Source: CAXMNX01 sp964194845
Lineage (GTDB): Bacteria; Pseudomonadota; Alphaproteobacteria; Rhodobacterales; Rhodobacteraceae
Length of the DNA: 13,705 nt
Direction of reading: 5' to 3'
Assembly: GCA_964194845.1 (NCBI GenBank)
Contig: CAXMNX010000072.1
Span: 1-13,705 of the forward strand
The translations under genes and the position numbers were made by a program. Under the pieces are notes generated by a model. It worked only from the letters and a program-made list of their open reading frames with translations. It ran no database searches and was not told the origin of the DNA. Of the stretch, positions 1 through 7,730 are shown in pieces (positions within the stretch are counted from its first letter, which is position 1; each line of letters starts with the position of its first letter).

Positions 1-162
1 AAAGGGAAAAAATCAAAAAACAGACAATCCGACACCGCCGCTTGCAACACCAAAAACAAGCCGCATAATCAATCACACAAACGAACCAGAGCCTCTAAAA
101 CTCAAACCGCTAAAATTGACCACTTCATATGACGACTGACATTTTGGCTGGCAAACATGTTT

Positions 163-176
163 TTGATAATTGTCAA
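163..176. promoter_or_regulatory. FNR/FnrL-like palindrome (orphan)
   Basis: TTGATAATTGTCAA fits the alphaproteobacterial FnrL consensus TTGAY-N4-RTCAA at every fixed position. No start codon of a believable gene follows within the window on either side, so the target could lie to the left of base 1 or the match could be chance. The surrounding DNA is AT-rich, which raises the chance of a random match. Confidence 0.25.
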
Positions 177-424
177 TTTCGTCCGCTGCGTTAGGCATTT
201 TTTGACCATCGCGGAAGCGGAAAACTAAAATATTCAACCTTAAGACGAGTGTTTTGAGCCGCTAAGAATCCCCAAAATTTGTCTGGCCCCCAAGCTCTGG
301 GCCATTACTGATTAGTGTCTCGGGCACTGGCCGTCGCATGTCGAGCGCTTGAATTGGTCGGGTTTGATCACCTGTTTTTCCAATCTCGAAATTTCTCGTT
401 GATTGCGCTTTCGCTCTCGCTTCG

Positions 425-448
425 ACCGAATACCGAATACCGAATACC
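425..448. repeat. Short tandem repeat, 7-bp unit ACCGAAT x3 plus ACC
   Basis: Three perfect head-to-tail copies of ACCGAAT followed by a partial ACC. The unit length is not a multiple of three, so a change in copy number would shift any reading frame crossing it. No established gene crosses it. Confidence 0.85.
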
Positions 449-747
449 TCGACAGGTGTGGAAGTCCGACTAACACGCCCGATTGAAACTGTCCCACGCT
501 CGCAGTTTGGTCTCCCCAGCCCAAGCGCACTCGCTCCAATTGGTTTACACCGAGACACTTTACCGACTTCATGCTGATACAGGACCGCCAGCGCTTGAGA
601 ATCTAGCGGGCTCGGATCGTAACGCCGCTGAAAAGCTTCTAAGTGAAATTTTACCTACCAAGTATTTCTAGGTGATGGAAGAAATGATGGCGCACCACAA
701 TCGCGCCCTCCTAAATCACTGAAAATCAAGAAATATCTATACAGTGT

Positions 748-824
748 TGGTAGCGGAGGAGGGATTTGAACCCCCGACACATGGATTATGATTCCACTGC
801 TCTAACCAACTGAGCTACTCCGCC
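748..824 (-). tRNA. tRNA-Met (anticodon CAT), probably elongator
   Basis: On the minus strand the 77 bases fold as a full cloverleaf: acceptor arm starting GGCGGAG and ending CTCCGCT with discriminator A, D-arm GCTC/GAGC, anticodon stem GTGGA/TCCAT around the 7-base loop ATCATAA (anticodon CAT), a five-base variable loop, and a T-arm with loop TTCAAAT. The terminal CCA is encoded at 750-748. The first acceptor pair is G-U. It is not an initiator tRNA, which would carry three G-C pairs next to the anticodon loop. A CAT anticodon could also mark tRNA-Ile2 (lysidine-modified), but the overall sequence resembles elongator tRNA-Met of Rhodobacteraceae as I recall it. No obvious terminator hairpin follows the 3' end. 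Confidence 0.95.
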
Positions 825-836
825 TGAGCGAGCGTT

Positions 837-865
837 CTGGTAGAAGCATTGGCGCTTTCCGTCAA
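837..865 (-). promoter_or_regulatory. Promoter of the tRNA-Met gene
   Basis: On the minus strand a -35 box TTGACG (865-860) is followed by a 17-base spacer and a weak -10 box TACCAG (842-837). This places the transcription start about six bases ahead of the mature tRNA 5' end. A strong -35 with a poor -10 is usual for alphaproteobacterial stable-RNA promoters. The spacing and position are good; the -10 match is only three of six. Confidence 0.5.
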
Positions 866-928
866 GCCTGTATCAGGCCGGGCAATTGGCCGTTTCATTG
901 GCGTGCGGTTTCTGAGACCTTGTGCGCG

Positions 929-1678
929 ATGAGCGAAATCACGACGCAATGCGAAGCGAAACTGATGCCAATCGGGCCGGACGGAATTCTGGTGCGGTTT
1001 GCGGAAGGTTTGAGCGATGCGGCCAACCGGGCGGCACTGGCCTATCGCGGCGCGGTGGTTGCGGCCGAGGTCGCGGGTGTGACCGAGGTTGCGTCGTCGT
1101 TGACATCGGTTCTGGTTCGGTTCCGCCCCGATCAGATAACCCGTGAAGCGCTTTCTTCACAATTGGCGGTGCTTTTGCGAGGAACCGATTGGCGCGAAAT
1201 GGAATTGCCCTCAGGTCGACGGCTATGGAAATTGCCGGTGGTGTTCGGCGACGACTACGGCCCGGAGTTGGTCAAAGTGGCGACGGAGGTTGGACTGTCG
1301 CCCGAGAGTGCCGTTGCCGATATTTGCCGTTCGCGGTTGCGCGTTCTGGCATTGGGGTTCGCACCCGGGCAACCCTATCTGGGGTTCCTAGCCGAGAAAT
1401 GGGATATCCCCAGACGTAAAGATGTGACCGCGCAGGTGCCACCGGGCGCGATTGTCGTCGCCGTTCAACAAGTCATCCCATTTTCGAACGCCGCGCCGAC
1501 GGGGTGGAAACAGGTCGGGCGTACGCCATTTCGATGCTTTTCGACGGATCGCCCTGCCCCCGTCGCACTGACGGCGGGCGATGAAATTGTATTTCATGCA
1601 GTAGAGCCTGCCCAGTTTGACATCCTCACCGCTGCCCGGGACGGCCTTGGCGGTGCAACCTTTGAGGCGATCCAATGA
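929..1678 (+). CDS. pxpB: 5-oxoprolinase subunit B (PxpB/KipI family)
   Basis: A 249-residue cytoplasmic protein of the carboxyltransferase C/D family (PF02682, formerly KipI or allophanate hydrolase subunit 1). With PxpA and PxpC it forms the prokaryotic ATP-dependent 5-oxoprolinase that opens 5-oxoproline to glutamate. Family marks visible are GFAPGQPYLGFL at residues 143-154, IPRR at 160-163, VPPGAI at 170-175 and PTGWKQVGRTPFR at 190-202, followed by the GDEIVF end of the domain. The length is slightly over the usual 220-240. I chose ATG at 929; an in-frame TTG at 920 adds three residues, and neither has a strong ribosome-binding site. The stop overlaps the start of pxpC (ATGA), implying translational coupling. 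The old name 'allophanate hydrolase' is unlikely because pxpC and pxpA are nearby. Confidence 0.92.
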   Translation: MSEITTQCEAKLMPIGPDGILVRFAEGLSDAANRAALAYRGAVVAAEVAGVTEVASSLTSVLVRFRPDQITREALSSQLAVLLRGTDWREMELPSGRRLWKLPVVFGDDYGPELVKVATEVGLSPESAVADICRSRLRVLALGFAPGQPYLGFLAEKWDIPRRKDVTAQVPPGAIVVAVQQVIPFSNAAPTGWKQVGRTPFRCFSTDRPAPVALTAGDEIVFHAVEPAQFDILTAARDGLGGATFEAIQ

Positions 1679-2676
1679 CTGCCCGTCTGCGCGTTGTCGA
1701 AGCCGGTCCGGGGCTCTCGTTGCAAGACCTTGGGCGGCCCGGCCAATTGGGGCTAGGGCTTTCGCCGGGTGGCGCAGTCGATGGTGACGCATTGCTGCGT
1801 GGGCACGCATTGTTGGGCAATTCGCTCAGTTCGGCTGCACTTGAGATGGCTGGGTTGGGCGGCAAATTCCGTGTTGAAGGGCAGTCGCGGCTCGCGCTGA
1901 CCGGCGCGATGATGCGGGCGACGCTAAACGGCGAACCCGTTCATTCCGATGCAACCTACGCGATTGCAAAGGGCGATGAGCTTTGGATCGGGCCTGCAAC
2001 GTCCGGCGTCTATGGCTATCTGCACATCGCGGGTGGGTTTCAGGCCGACGCGATCTTGGGCGGATGCGGGTATCACGGCATCGCGGGCCTGGGTCGCCTT
2101 CTCGGCCCGGGTGACGTTCTGGACGCGCACGACGATCCCGCGCCAGAGATGCCGCCGATGACAATCGCCGCAACCGCCGTCAGCACCGCGCCGATCCGGG
2201 TGATGGAAGGGCCGCAGACGTCGCTTTTTCCCGAAGATGTGCGCGCGCGGTTTGTCGCGACCCGGTTCACCCGCAGTGCAAAAGGTAACCGGCAGGGCGT
2301 GCGCCTTGATCAGGACGGCGCGGCTTTTGCGACCGGTGGACAATTGAAGCTGGCGTCCGATTTCATCGCGTCAGGCGATATTCAGATGACCGGCGACGGC
2401 ACGCCGTTCGTGCTTTTGGCCGATTGCCAGACCATGGGAGGGTATCCAAGGATCGGCACGGTGCTGCCTGCCGATCTGGCGCGCATTGCACAGACAGCGC
2501 CCCGGGGTGAGCTGAATTTTCGCTTCGTAACATTGGAGGAAGCCGAGAAAAGCTGGAAAAGCGCCGAGGCGCGGTTCGAGACCTTCCGAAAGGCAGTCAC
2601 GCCGCTGGTTCGCGACCCGCGCGAGATGCGCGATCTTCTGGGTTATGAGTTTATCAGCCGCCCGTTTGACGACTGA
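1675..2676 (+). CDS. pxpC: 5-oxoprolinase subunit C (PxpC, carboxyltransferase-type)
   Basis: A 333-residue protein of the biotin-dependent carboxyltransferase-like family (PF02626, KipA/AHS2), the partner of PxpB in 5-oxoprolinase. Motifs seen are QDLGRPGQLGLGLSPGGAVD at residues 17-36, LALTGA at 73-78, the NRQGVRL segment at 205-211, and the strongly conserved LLADCQTMGGYPRIGTVLPA at 247-266. The family's usual GVxPGAIQVPGDG run reads SGDIQMTGDG here (233-242), a mild divergence. The C-terminal tail of about 50 residues is helical and charged. The start overlaps the pxpB stop by four bases. The gene ends five bases before the end of the convergent ATPase gene, with no room for a dedicated hairpin terminator. 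Confidence 0.92.
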   Translation: MTARLRVVEAGPGLSLQDLGRPGQLGLGLSPGGAVDGDALLRGHALLGNSLSSAALEMAGLGGKFRVEGQSRLALTGAMMRATLNGEPVHSDATYAIAKGDELWIGPATSGVYGYLHIAGGFQADAILGGCGYHGIAGLGRLLGPGDVLDAHDDPAPEMPPMTIAATAVSTAPIRVMEGPQTSLFPEDVRARFVATRFTRSAKGNRQGVRLDQDGAAFATGGQLKLASDFIASGDIQMTGDGTPFVLLADCQTMGGYPRIGTVLPADLARIAQTAPRGELNFRFVTLEEAEKSWKSAEARFETFRKAVTPLVRDPREMRDLLGYEFISRPFDD

Positions 2677-2681
2677 GCCCG

Positions 2682-3410
2682 TCAAAGCACGCGGGCGAGA
2701 AACGCGCGGGTCCGTTCTTCCTTTGGGTTGGTAAAAAACTGGTCCGGCGGGCCCTCTTCCAGAATGCGGCCCTTGTCCAGAAAACAAACTTTGTCGGCCA
2801 GCTCGCGGGCAAAACCCATCTCGTGCGTTGCCAGAACCATCGTCATGCCCTCGGCTCTTAGCTGGCGCAGCACGTCAAGCACTTCGCCCACCAGTTCGGG
2901 GTCCAGCGCCGAGGTGATCTCGTCAAATAGCATGATCTCGGGCTTCATTGCCAGTGCGCGCACAATCGCCACGCGCTGCTGCTGGCCACCGGACAGTTGG
3001 TCGGGGTAATGATCCATCCGGTCCACCAGCCCGAACCGATCAAAAAGCGCCGTGACGTCCGGCAAAAGTGCATCGCGCGCGGTCCCATGAACACGGCGCG
3101 GCGCCAGCATGACATTTTCAGCCGCGTTCATGTGCGGGAAAAGATTGAAACTTTGAAAGACGATCCCGATCCTTTGACGCACCGGTTGGGGATCAAGCCC
3201 CGGCACCGAGATATCCACGCCGTCCAGCAGGATCACGCCATCATCCACCGGATCCAGCAGGTTCATGCAACGCAAAAGCGTCGATTTACCGGACCCAGAT
3301 GCGCCGATCAGGCACACCATTTCGCCCGCGCCCACGGTCATATCAATGCCCTTGCAGACAATGTTGTCGCCAAAGCTTTTGGTGACGCCTTGCAGTTCCA
3401 GCTTTGCCAT
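2682..3410 (-). CDS. Polar amino-acid ABC importer, ATP-binding protein (GlnQ/GltL type)
   Basis: A 242-residue cytoplasmic ATPase that powers amino-acid uptake with the permease and binding protein encoded upstream. It has Walker A GASGSGKST at 36-44, Q-loop Gln86, the signature LSGGQQQR at 139-146, Walker B IMLFDE at 159-164 running into ITSALDP (family usually DEPTSALDP), and H-loop His196. The overall length and the late segment ILEEGPPDQFFTNP (216-229) are typical of the PAAT family. Its ATG shares one base with the permease stop (TAATG), so the genes form one operon. Substrate cannot be read from the ATPase. Confidence 0.95.
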   Translation of the reverse strand: MAKLELQGVTKSFGDNIVCKGIDMTVGAGEMVCLIGASGSGKSTLLRCMNLLDPVDDGVILLDGVDISVPGLDPQPVRQRIGIVFQSFNLFPHMNAAENVMLAPRRVHGTARDALLPDVTALFDRFGLVDRMDHYPDQLSGGQQQRVAIVRALAMKPEIMLFDEITSALDPELVGEVLDVLRQLRAEGMTMVLATHEMGFARELADKVCFLDKGRILEEGPPDQFFTNPKEERTRAFLARVL

Positions 3411-4261
3411 TAGCTTCGGGCACGCGATTGTTTTTGCAGCAGATAATCGGCGTATCGCGTTGCCGGAATGGTGATCGCCAGGAAGATCAGAGCGGCACCG
3501 ACGTAAGGCGTGAAATTGGCCAGAAGGGATTTATAGACCCCCGCCTGACGGAATATCTCAACCGGTCCGATAAAGCTCAGAAGCGCGACATCCTTCTGTA
3601 ACGCGATGAAAAGGTTCATGTTTGCAGGGACCACACGCCGCACCGCTTGTGGCAGAATGACGTAACGCATCGTGTCGGCGTGACTAAGCCCAAGCGACGA
3701 AGAGGCGGACCGCTGGCTTTGATGGATGCTCTCGATGCCCGACCGGAATACTTCGGCAACGTAAGCCGCATAAGTCAGAACCAAGGCCACGGTTCCCCAG
3801 ATAAACGGCGAGTTATATGGTCGTGGCAGGCCAAGCCCCGGCACGCCAAATCCGACCAGATAGATCACCAGAATGACCGGAATGCCGCGAAATATGTCGG
3901 TGTAAAGGATGCCGAACAGGCGCACTGGATAAAGCGCGGGCGAGCGTGCATCACGGCAAAGGGCAATGACCAGCCCAAGGATGAAAATCAGCGGTGCCGA
4001 CCAGGCGAAGATTGCCATATCCAGCAGGAAGGCTTCCAGAAGCCCCGGAAATGTCTTGGCGAAAATATCCGGGTTGAAGAAACTTTTCTTGACCGCCGCC
4101 CAACCCGGCGCCTGCGGAATGAGAACAACAAGAAAAAGAATAACCGCCGCCGTCGACAGACCGGCGATTGTCACCGACCGGCGACGCACCTGCGCTTCAT
4201 AGGCTTGCCGCCGCGTAAGAGGCCTCGCGGCGGCGGCATGTGTCTTGGGCAATTCCGCCAT
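3410..4261 (-). CDS. Polar amino-acid ABC importer, permease
   Basis: A 283-residue inner-membrane permease of the His/Glu/Gln/Arg/opine (HEQRo) subfamily. It has a basic cytoplasmic N-terminus of about 30 residues, a first membrane helix at about 31-50, and the binding-protein-dependent transport core from about residue 75 with four to five further helices. The coupling loop that docks on the ATPase lies at about 166-204 and ends LGLSHADTMRYVILPQA (190-206); the usual EAA start of this loop reads SAS (185-187). A single permease gene implies a homodimer. ATG follows the binding-protein stop directly (TAGATG) and the stop overlaps the ATPase start, so expression is probably tightly coupled. 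Confidence 0.93.
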   Translation of the reverse strand: MAELPKTHAAAARPLTRRQAYEAQVRRRSVTIAGLSTAAVILFLVVLIPQAPGWAAVKKSFFNPDIFAKTFPGLLEAFLLDMAIFAWSAPLIFILGLVIALCRDARSPALYPVRLFGILYTDIFRGIPVILVIYLVGFGVPGLGLPRPYNSPFIWGTVALVLTYAAYVAEVFRSGIESIHQSQRSASSSLGLSHADTMRYVILPQAVRRVVPANMNLFIALQKDVALLSFIGPVEIFRQAGVYKSLLANFTPYVGAALIFLAITIPATRYADYLLQKQSRARS

Positions 4262-5080
4262 CTATTTGATGACCGGCACACCCGTTGTTTCGGACAGCCA
4301 TTCGGCTTCTATTGCGGCAAGCGAGCCATCAGCCTTCAGGGCGTCCAGTGCTGCATCGACGCATTCTTTCAGCGGGTTGCCCTCTTCCATCAGAATACCG
4401 AACTGATCGGGGCTTTCGCTCCGCTCGGGCGGAAACTGGCCCAGAACCACACCATCATCCAGCACCACGGCACCCAGATAAAGTGCCGTCGGCAAGTCGA
4501 AAAGTGCTGCATCGATCTGGTTGGCTTTCATCGCCTCGACCACATCAGCGTTGTCGCCATAAAGCAGCGGGTCTTTGTCTGGCTGAACGATCTCGGCTAG
4601 CATCGGCACCGCAGTCGTGTTTGCGTCAGCACCCCAAATCAGACCTTTCAGCGAGGCCACGTTTGCTTCCGCCCCGCCATCGACCACCGGCTGGCGCGTC
4701 AGAACCGCCATCGCGGCGGAATAATACGGTGCCGAGAAATCGACAACTTCCTCGCGCTCAGGCGTGATCGAATATTGCTGCAAATTCAGATCGAAATCCT
4801 TGGCACCAGGCTGAATAGCCTGATCGAACGAGGACCGGACCCATTCGACCTGTTCGTCGGCAAATCCCATCTGGCTCGCGACCGCATAGGCAACCGCCGC
4901 TTCAAAACCCTGCTTGGTTTCCGGGGCGTCATCAATCACCCACGGAAAATACGCCGGGTTCCCGGTGGCAACTGTCAGAACACCGTCCTTCATCGTCTTG
5001 CCCGCGGCACAATGGCTTGCGGCGAATGCCATGCCGCTGCTGATCAATAGCGCAATCGCACTTGTCGTCATCAGTTTCAT
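4262..5080 (-). CDS. Polar amino-acid ABC importer, periplasmic substrate-binding protein
   Basis: A 272-residue family 3 solute-binding protein (SBP_bac_3). Residues 1-20 are a Sec signal peptide ending AFA before Ala-Ser; there is no lipobox. The family signature ITPEREEVVDFSAPYY is at 105-120. The ligand is unknown: the neighbouring 5-oxoprolinase genes suggest 5-oxoproline or a related amino acid such as glutamate or glutamine, by position only. I chose ATG at 5080 because AGGGGAG lies nine bases ahead of it and the protein then begins as a normal signal peptide; a longer frame from 5113 has no such support. It is the first gene of the importer operon, and a 121-base gap to the upstream ybbP-like gene leaves room for its own promoter. 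Confidence 0.93.
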   Translation of the reverse strand: MKLMTTSAIALLISSGMAFAASHCAAGKTMKDGVLTVATGNPAYFPWVIDDAPETKQGFEAAVAYAVASQMGFADEQVEWVRSSFDQAIQPGAKDFDLNLQQYSITPEREEVVDFSAPYYSAAMAVLTRQPVVDGGAEANVASLKGLIWGADANTTAVPMLAEIVQPDKDPLLYGDNADVVEAMKANQIDAALFDLPTALYLGAVVLDDGVVLGQFPPERSESPDQFGILMEEGNPLKECVDAALDALKADGSLAAIEAEWLSETTGVPVIK

Positions 5081-5175
5081 CTCGGAATACTCCCCTGGCA
5101 ACTTATCCGGCAATGCTTGGCCTATGGCGCGCGATTGTCCAGCCCCTTCTTCTGTTCAGAGATATCCCCGGGTGC

Positions 5176-5195
5176 GCAAGGGGCTGGCCCCTTGC
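5176..5195 (-). terminator. Palindromic hairpin after the FtsX-family gene
   Basis: GCAAGGGGC and GCCCCTTGC face each other across two bases, giving a strong G/C stem of eight to nine pairs starting seven bases after the stop codon of the upstream minus-strand gene. No T-run follows, so it is a poor intrinsic terminator; it could instead protect the transcript end or be a dispersed palindromic element. A second copy of AAGGGGCTGG occurs about 40 bases away on the opposite strand (5139-5148). Confidence 0.4.
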
Positions 5196-5201
5196 CCTTA
5201 G

Positions 5202-7730
5202 CTATTCCCGCGCCCGCAAAACTTGCGCGGGTCGCGCCGCGAGCGGCCCCCAGGCAAAGAAAAGCCCGGCGAAAAGTGTCACCAATATTCCACCCAGAAC
5301 GATGACGATCGCCGAGACCGGTTCGAAGTAATAGTCGCCATCCATGACAAACGTCATAACCGCCCAGCCCGCAACACCGCCCGCGCCAATCGCGACAAGG
5401 CCCGCCGCCGCCCCCAAAAGTGCGGATCGCATGGCAAAGCTCGTGAGGATCGTGCGTCGCGACGCGCCGAGTGTCTTCAATACGGCCGCTTCGTAAGTGC
5501 GCGCACGAACACCGGCGGCCGCCGCGCCGATTAACACAACGCCGCCAGTGGCCAGCGTCGCCAGCGCCCCATAAGTGATCGCGGCTGCGATGCCGGTCAA
5601 AACCTCGCTCACGCGCTCAATAGCGTCCTTGACCCGGATCGCGGTGATATTCGGAAAGGCGTTGGACATTTCGCGAAGAATGGCCGGCTCGGCTGCATCA
5701 TCGGCATAGACCGTGGCAATATGCGTGTGCGGCGCACCCGCCAGAGCGGATGGGTTCATCGACATCACGAAACCGATACCAGCGGTCGAGAAATCGACCT
5801 CGCGGAAGCTTGTGATCTTGGCGGTGATGTCGCGGCCAAGGATGTTGACGGTGATATCGTCGCCAAGCTTGAGGCCCATTTCCAGTGCTTCCTCGGTCGC
5901 GAAGCTGATCTGTGGTGGTCCCTGATAATCTTCAGACCACCATTCACCATGCGTGACATTCGTGTCCTCGGGCGGTGCGGCAGAATAGGTGACACCCCTG
6001 TCGCCGCGCAATACCCAGTGGTTGCCGCCTGTGTCCGCCGCTGGTCGGCCGTTAATCCGGGTTATGATTCCGCGCAGCATTGGCGCACTGTCGACATCGC
6101 TGACAGCCGGGTTCGCAACAAGCCGCGCACGAAAGTCGTCCAATTGATCCGGCTGGATATCGACCATGAAGAACGACGGCGCGATCTCGGGCAGATCCCG
6201 CGCTATCGCGCCGCGCAAATTGGCGTCGATCTGACCTACCGCCGCCAGCACCGTCAGGCCCAGGCCCAGCGACAGGACAACTGAGGTCGCCTCGCCGCTG
6301 GGGCCGCCGACCGCTCCAAACGCCAGCCGCACCGCGCTTTTCCCGCGGAAAAATGCAGAGCTTGCGGCGCGGCGCGCCAGAATACGGATCCCGCCCGCGG
6401 CCAGCACCAGCACAACGAACGCCGCAGCGATGCCCAGCGCCGACCAGACCGTCAGATTGACGAGGCCGGAGAACCACGCGGCCAGGCCGACAAGTGCGCC
6501 CACCAGCGCCAGCGTCAACGCGATCCAGCGACCGCGCGGAACCCCGCGCACTTTGGCCGATGCATCCCGGAAAAGCGTCGCTGCGCGGATGTCCTCGGTC
6601 CGCGCGAGCGGCCAGATGGTGAAGATCAGTGCTGCCAATAACCCGTAAAGTGCGGCCTCTGCCAAAGGTTTGGGATAAAGCGCGAATTCAGCCGGGACCG
6701 GCAATTGCGCGGCAATTAAGGGCGCCAAGATCAACGGCAATGCGCCGCCAAGCACCACGCCAATGACAATTCCCAAGATGGTCAAAATCCCGATCTGGAT
6801 GAAATAGATCTGAAAGATTGTCCGGCTGTCGGCACCCAGAGTTTTCAGGATGGCGATGACTTCGATCTTTTCTTCGATATAGGCGCGCACGGCGGACGAA
6901 ACCCCGATCCCGCCGACCGCCAGACCGGCAAGCCCGACAAGGACCAGAAACGACCCCAGCCGGTCAACGAATGTCGCGATGCCGGGTGCGCCGTTCCGCT
7001 TGTCGCGCCAGCGGGCACCTGTGACGAATTGATGTGCTTTAGATGAAAGGGCGTCGAGGTTCGCGTCACTGCGCAGTCTTAGCTTGTACTCGGTTTCATA
7101 AAGCGTGCCCGGCTGAATGAGACCGCTTGCCGCCAGCGCCTCGGTTCGCACAATTGTCCTCGGCCCAAGAGTGAAACCACCGGTCGCGGAATCGGGTTCG
7201 CGGATCAGCGCGGCCGTCAGACGAAAACCTTGCGCGCCAAGTTGAAAAGTATCGCCGATCTGCATCCCCAGCCGCGCGACCAACACCGGATCCATCACCG
7301 CACCGGGAAGTCCGTCCAAAGTGCCGAGGGCATCAGCTAGCGAAAGCTCAGGCTCCAGCCGCACTTCGCCATAAAGCGGATAAGCATCGTCCACAGCCTT
7401 GACCTGCGTCAGACCGCGCTCGGCAGCGTCGCCCGAGCCAAAGACCGCCATCGACCGGAAATCGACCAGTTCGGACACAGCCTCGGCATTTTCATCAATC
7501 CAGGCGCGTTCATGCGGTTCAGCGAACCGGTAGGTCAGTTCAAGCTCGGCATCGCCTCCCAAAATGACCGCGCCCTGGCGATCAAGTCCGGTCTGAATGC
7601 CCTCGCGCACGGTCCCGACAGCAGCAATTGCCGTGACGCCCAGCACCAGACAAAGAAGAAAAACCCGGAAACCCTTCAGACCGCCCCGAAGCTCGCGTGC
7701 GGCAAGCCGTCGCGAGACCTGAAAGCTCAT
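5202..7730 (-). CDS. ybbP: ABC exporter permease, FtsX/MacB family (YbbP-like)
   Basis: An 842-residue inner-membrane protein of about the same size as E. coli YbbP (about 800). It has an N-terminal membrane helix (about 21-43), a large periplasmic region, and an FtsX domain starting near residue 257. Several central helices follow, then a second periplasmic region and a C-terminal FtsX domain. The FtsX hallmark occurs twice, as IAILKTLGA in the middle and AAVLKTLGA near the end, which reflects an internal duplication. It overlaps the ATPase gene upstream by four bases (ATGA), so the two form one exporter, and the pair is divergent from a tesA-like esterase as in E. coli. The substrate is not known; an envelope or lipid-related role is an inference from family and context. 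The symbol is by homology and context only. Confidence 0.88.
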   Translation of the reverse strand: MSFQVSRRLAARELRGGLKGFRVFLLCLVLGVTAIAAVGTVREGIQTGLDRQGAVILGGDAELELTYRFAEPHERAWIDENAEAVSELVDFRSMAVFGSGDAAERGLTQVKAVDDAYPLYGEVRLEPELSLADALGTLDGLPGAVMDPVLVARLGMQIGDTFQLGAQGFRLTAALIREPDSATGGFTLGPRTIVRTEALAASGLIQPGTLYETEYKLRLRSDANLDALSSKAHQFVTGARWRDKRNGAPGIATFVDRLGSFLVLVGLAGLAVGGIGVSSAVRAYIEEKIEVIAILKTLGADSRTIFQIYFIQIGILTILGIVIGVVLGGALPLILAPLIAAQLPVPAEFALYPKPLAEAALYGLLAALIFTIWPLARTEDIRAATLFRDASAKVRGVPRGRWIALTLALVGALVGLAAWFSGLVNLTVWSALGIAAAFVVLVLAAGGIRILARRAASSAFFRGKSAVRLAFGAVGGPSGEATSVVLSLGLGLTVLAAVGQIDANLRGAIARDLPEIAPSFFMVDIQPDQLDDFRARLVANPAVSDVDSAPMLRGIITRINGRPAADTGGNHWVLRGDRGVTYSAAPPEDTNVTHGEWWSEDYQGPPQISFATEEALEMGLKLGDDITVNILGRDITAKITSFREVDFSTAGIGFVMSMNPSALAGAPHTHIATVYADDAAEPAILREMSNAFPNITAIRVKDAIERVSEVLTGIAAAITYGALATLATGGVVLIGAAAAGVRARTYEAAVLKTLGASRRTILTSFAMRSALLGAAAGLVAIGAGGVAGWAVMTFVMDGDYYFEPVSAIVIVLGGILVTLFAGLFFAWGPLAARPAQVLRARE

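Larger units (their letters stand above)
1..747. other. Gene-poor, AT-richer stretch at the left edge
   Basis: I see no gene here that I can defend. The first 250 bases are clearly AT-richer than the rest of the window and have A-runs. Short open frames exist on both strands (minus at 262-558 and 312-572, plus at 483-671). They overlap one another, have no good ribosome-binding site and match no family I know. The plus frame at 483-671 has a fairly protein-like composition near its end and could be a gene remnant, but it starts at TTG. The stretch lies immediately downstream of the 3' end of the tRNA-Met gene, a common place for integrated DNA. It contains a 7-bp tandem repeat and an FNR-like palindrome, listed separately. 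Confidence 0.5.

Noticed and set aside
262..572. Minus-strand open frames of 98 and 86 codons
   Set aside because: They overlap each other and a plus-strand frame, have no ribosome-binding site, cross the 7-bp tandem repeat and look low in protein-like composition.
483..671. Plus-strand open frame of 62 codons
   Set aside because: TTG start without a ribosome-binding site and no recognisable family; the last 35 residues look protein-like, so it is only mentioned as a possible remnant.
3647..4600. 317-codon plus-strand frame
   Set aside because: Antisense to the amino-acid permease and binding protein, whose motifs are unmistakable; its composition is rich in Arg, His and Gln as expected for a shadow frame in GC-rich DNA.
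5721..6284. 187-codon plus-strand frame
   Set aside because: Antisense to the FtsX-family permease gene; Arg-rich shadow frame.
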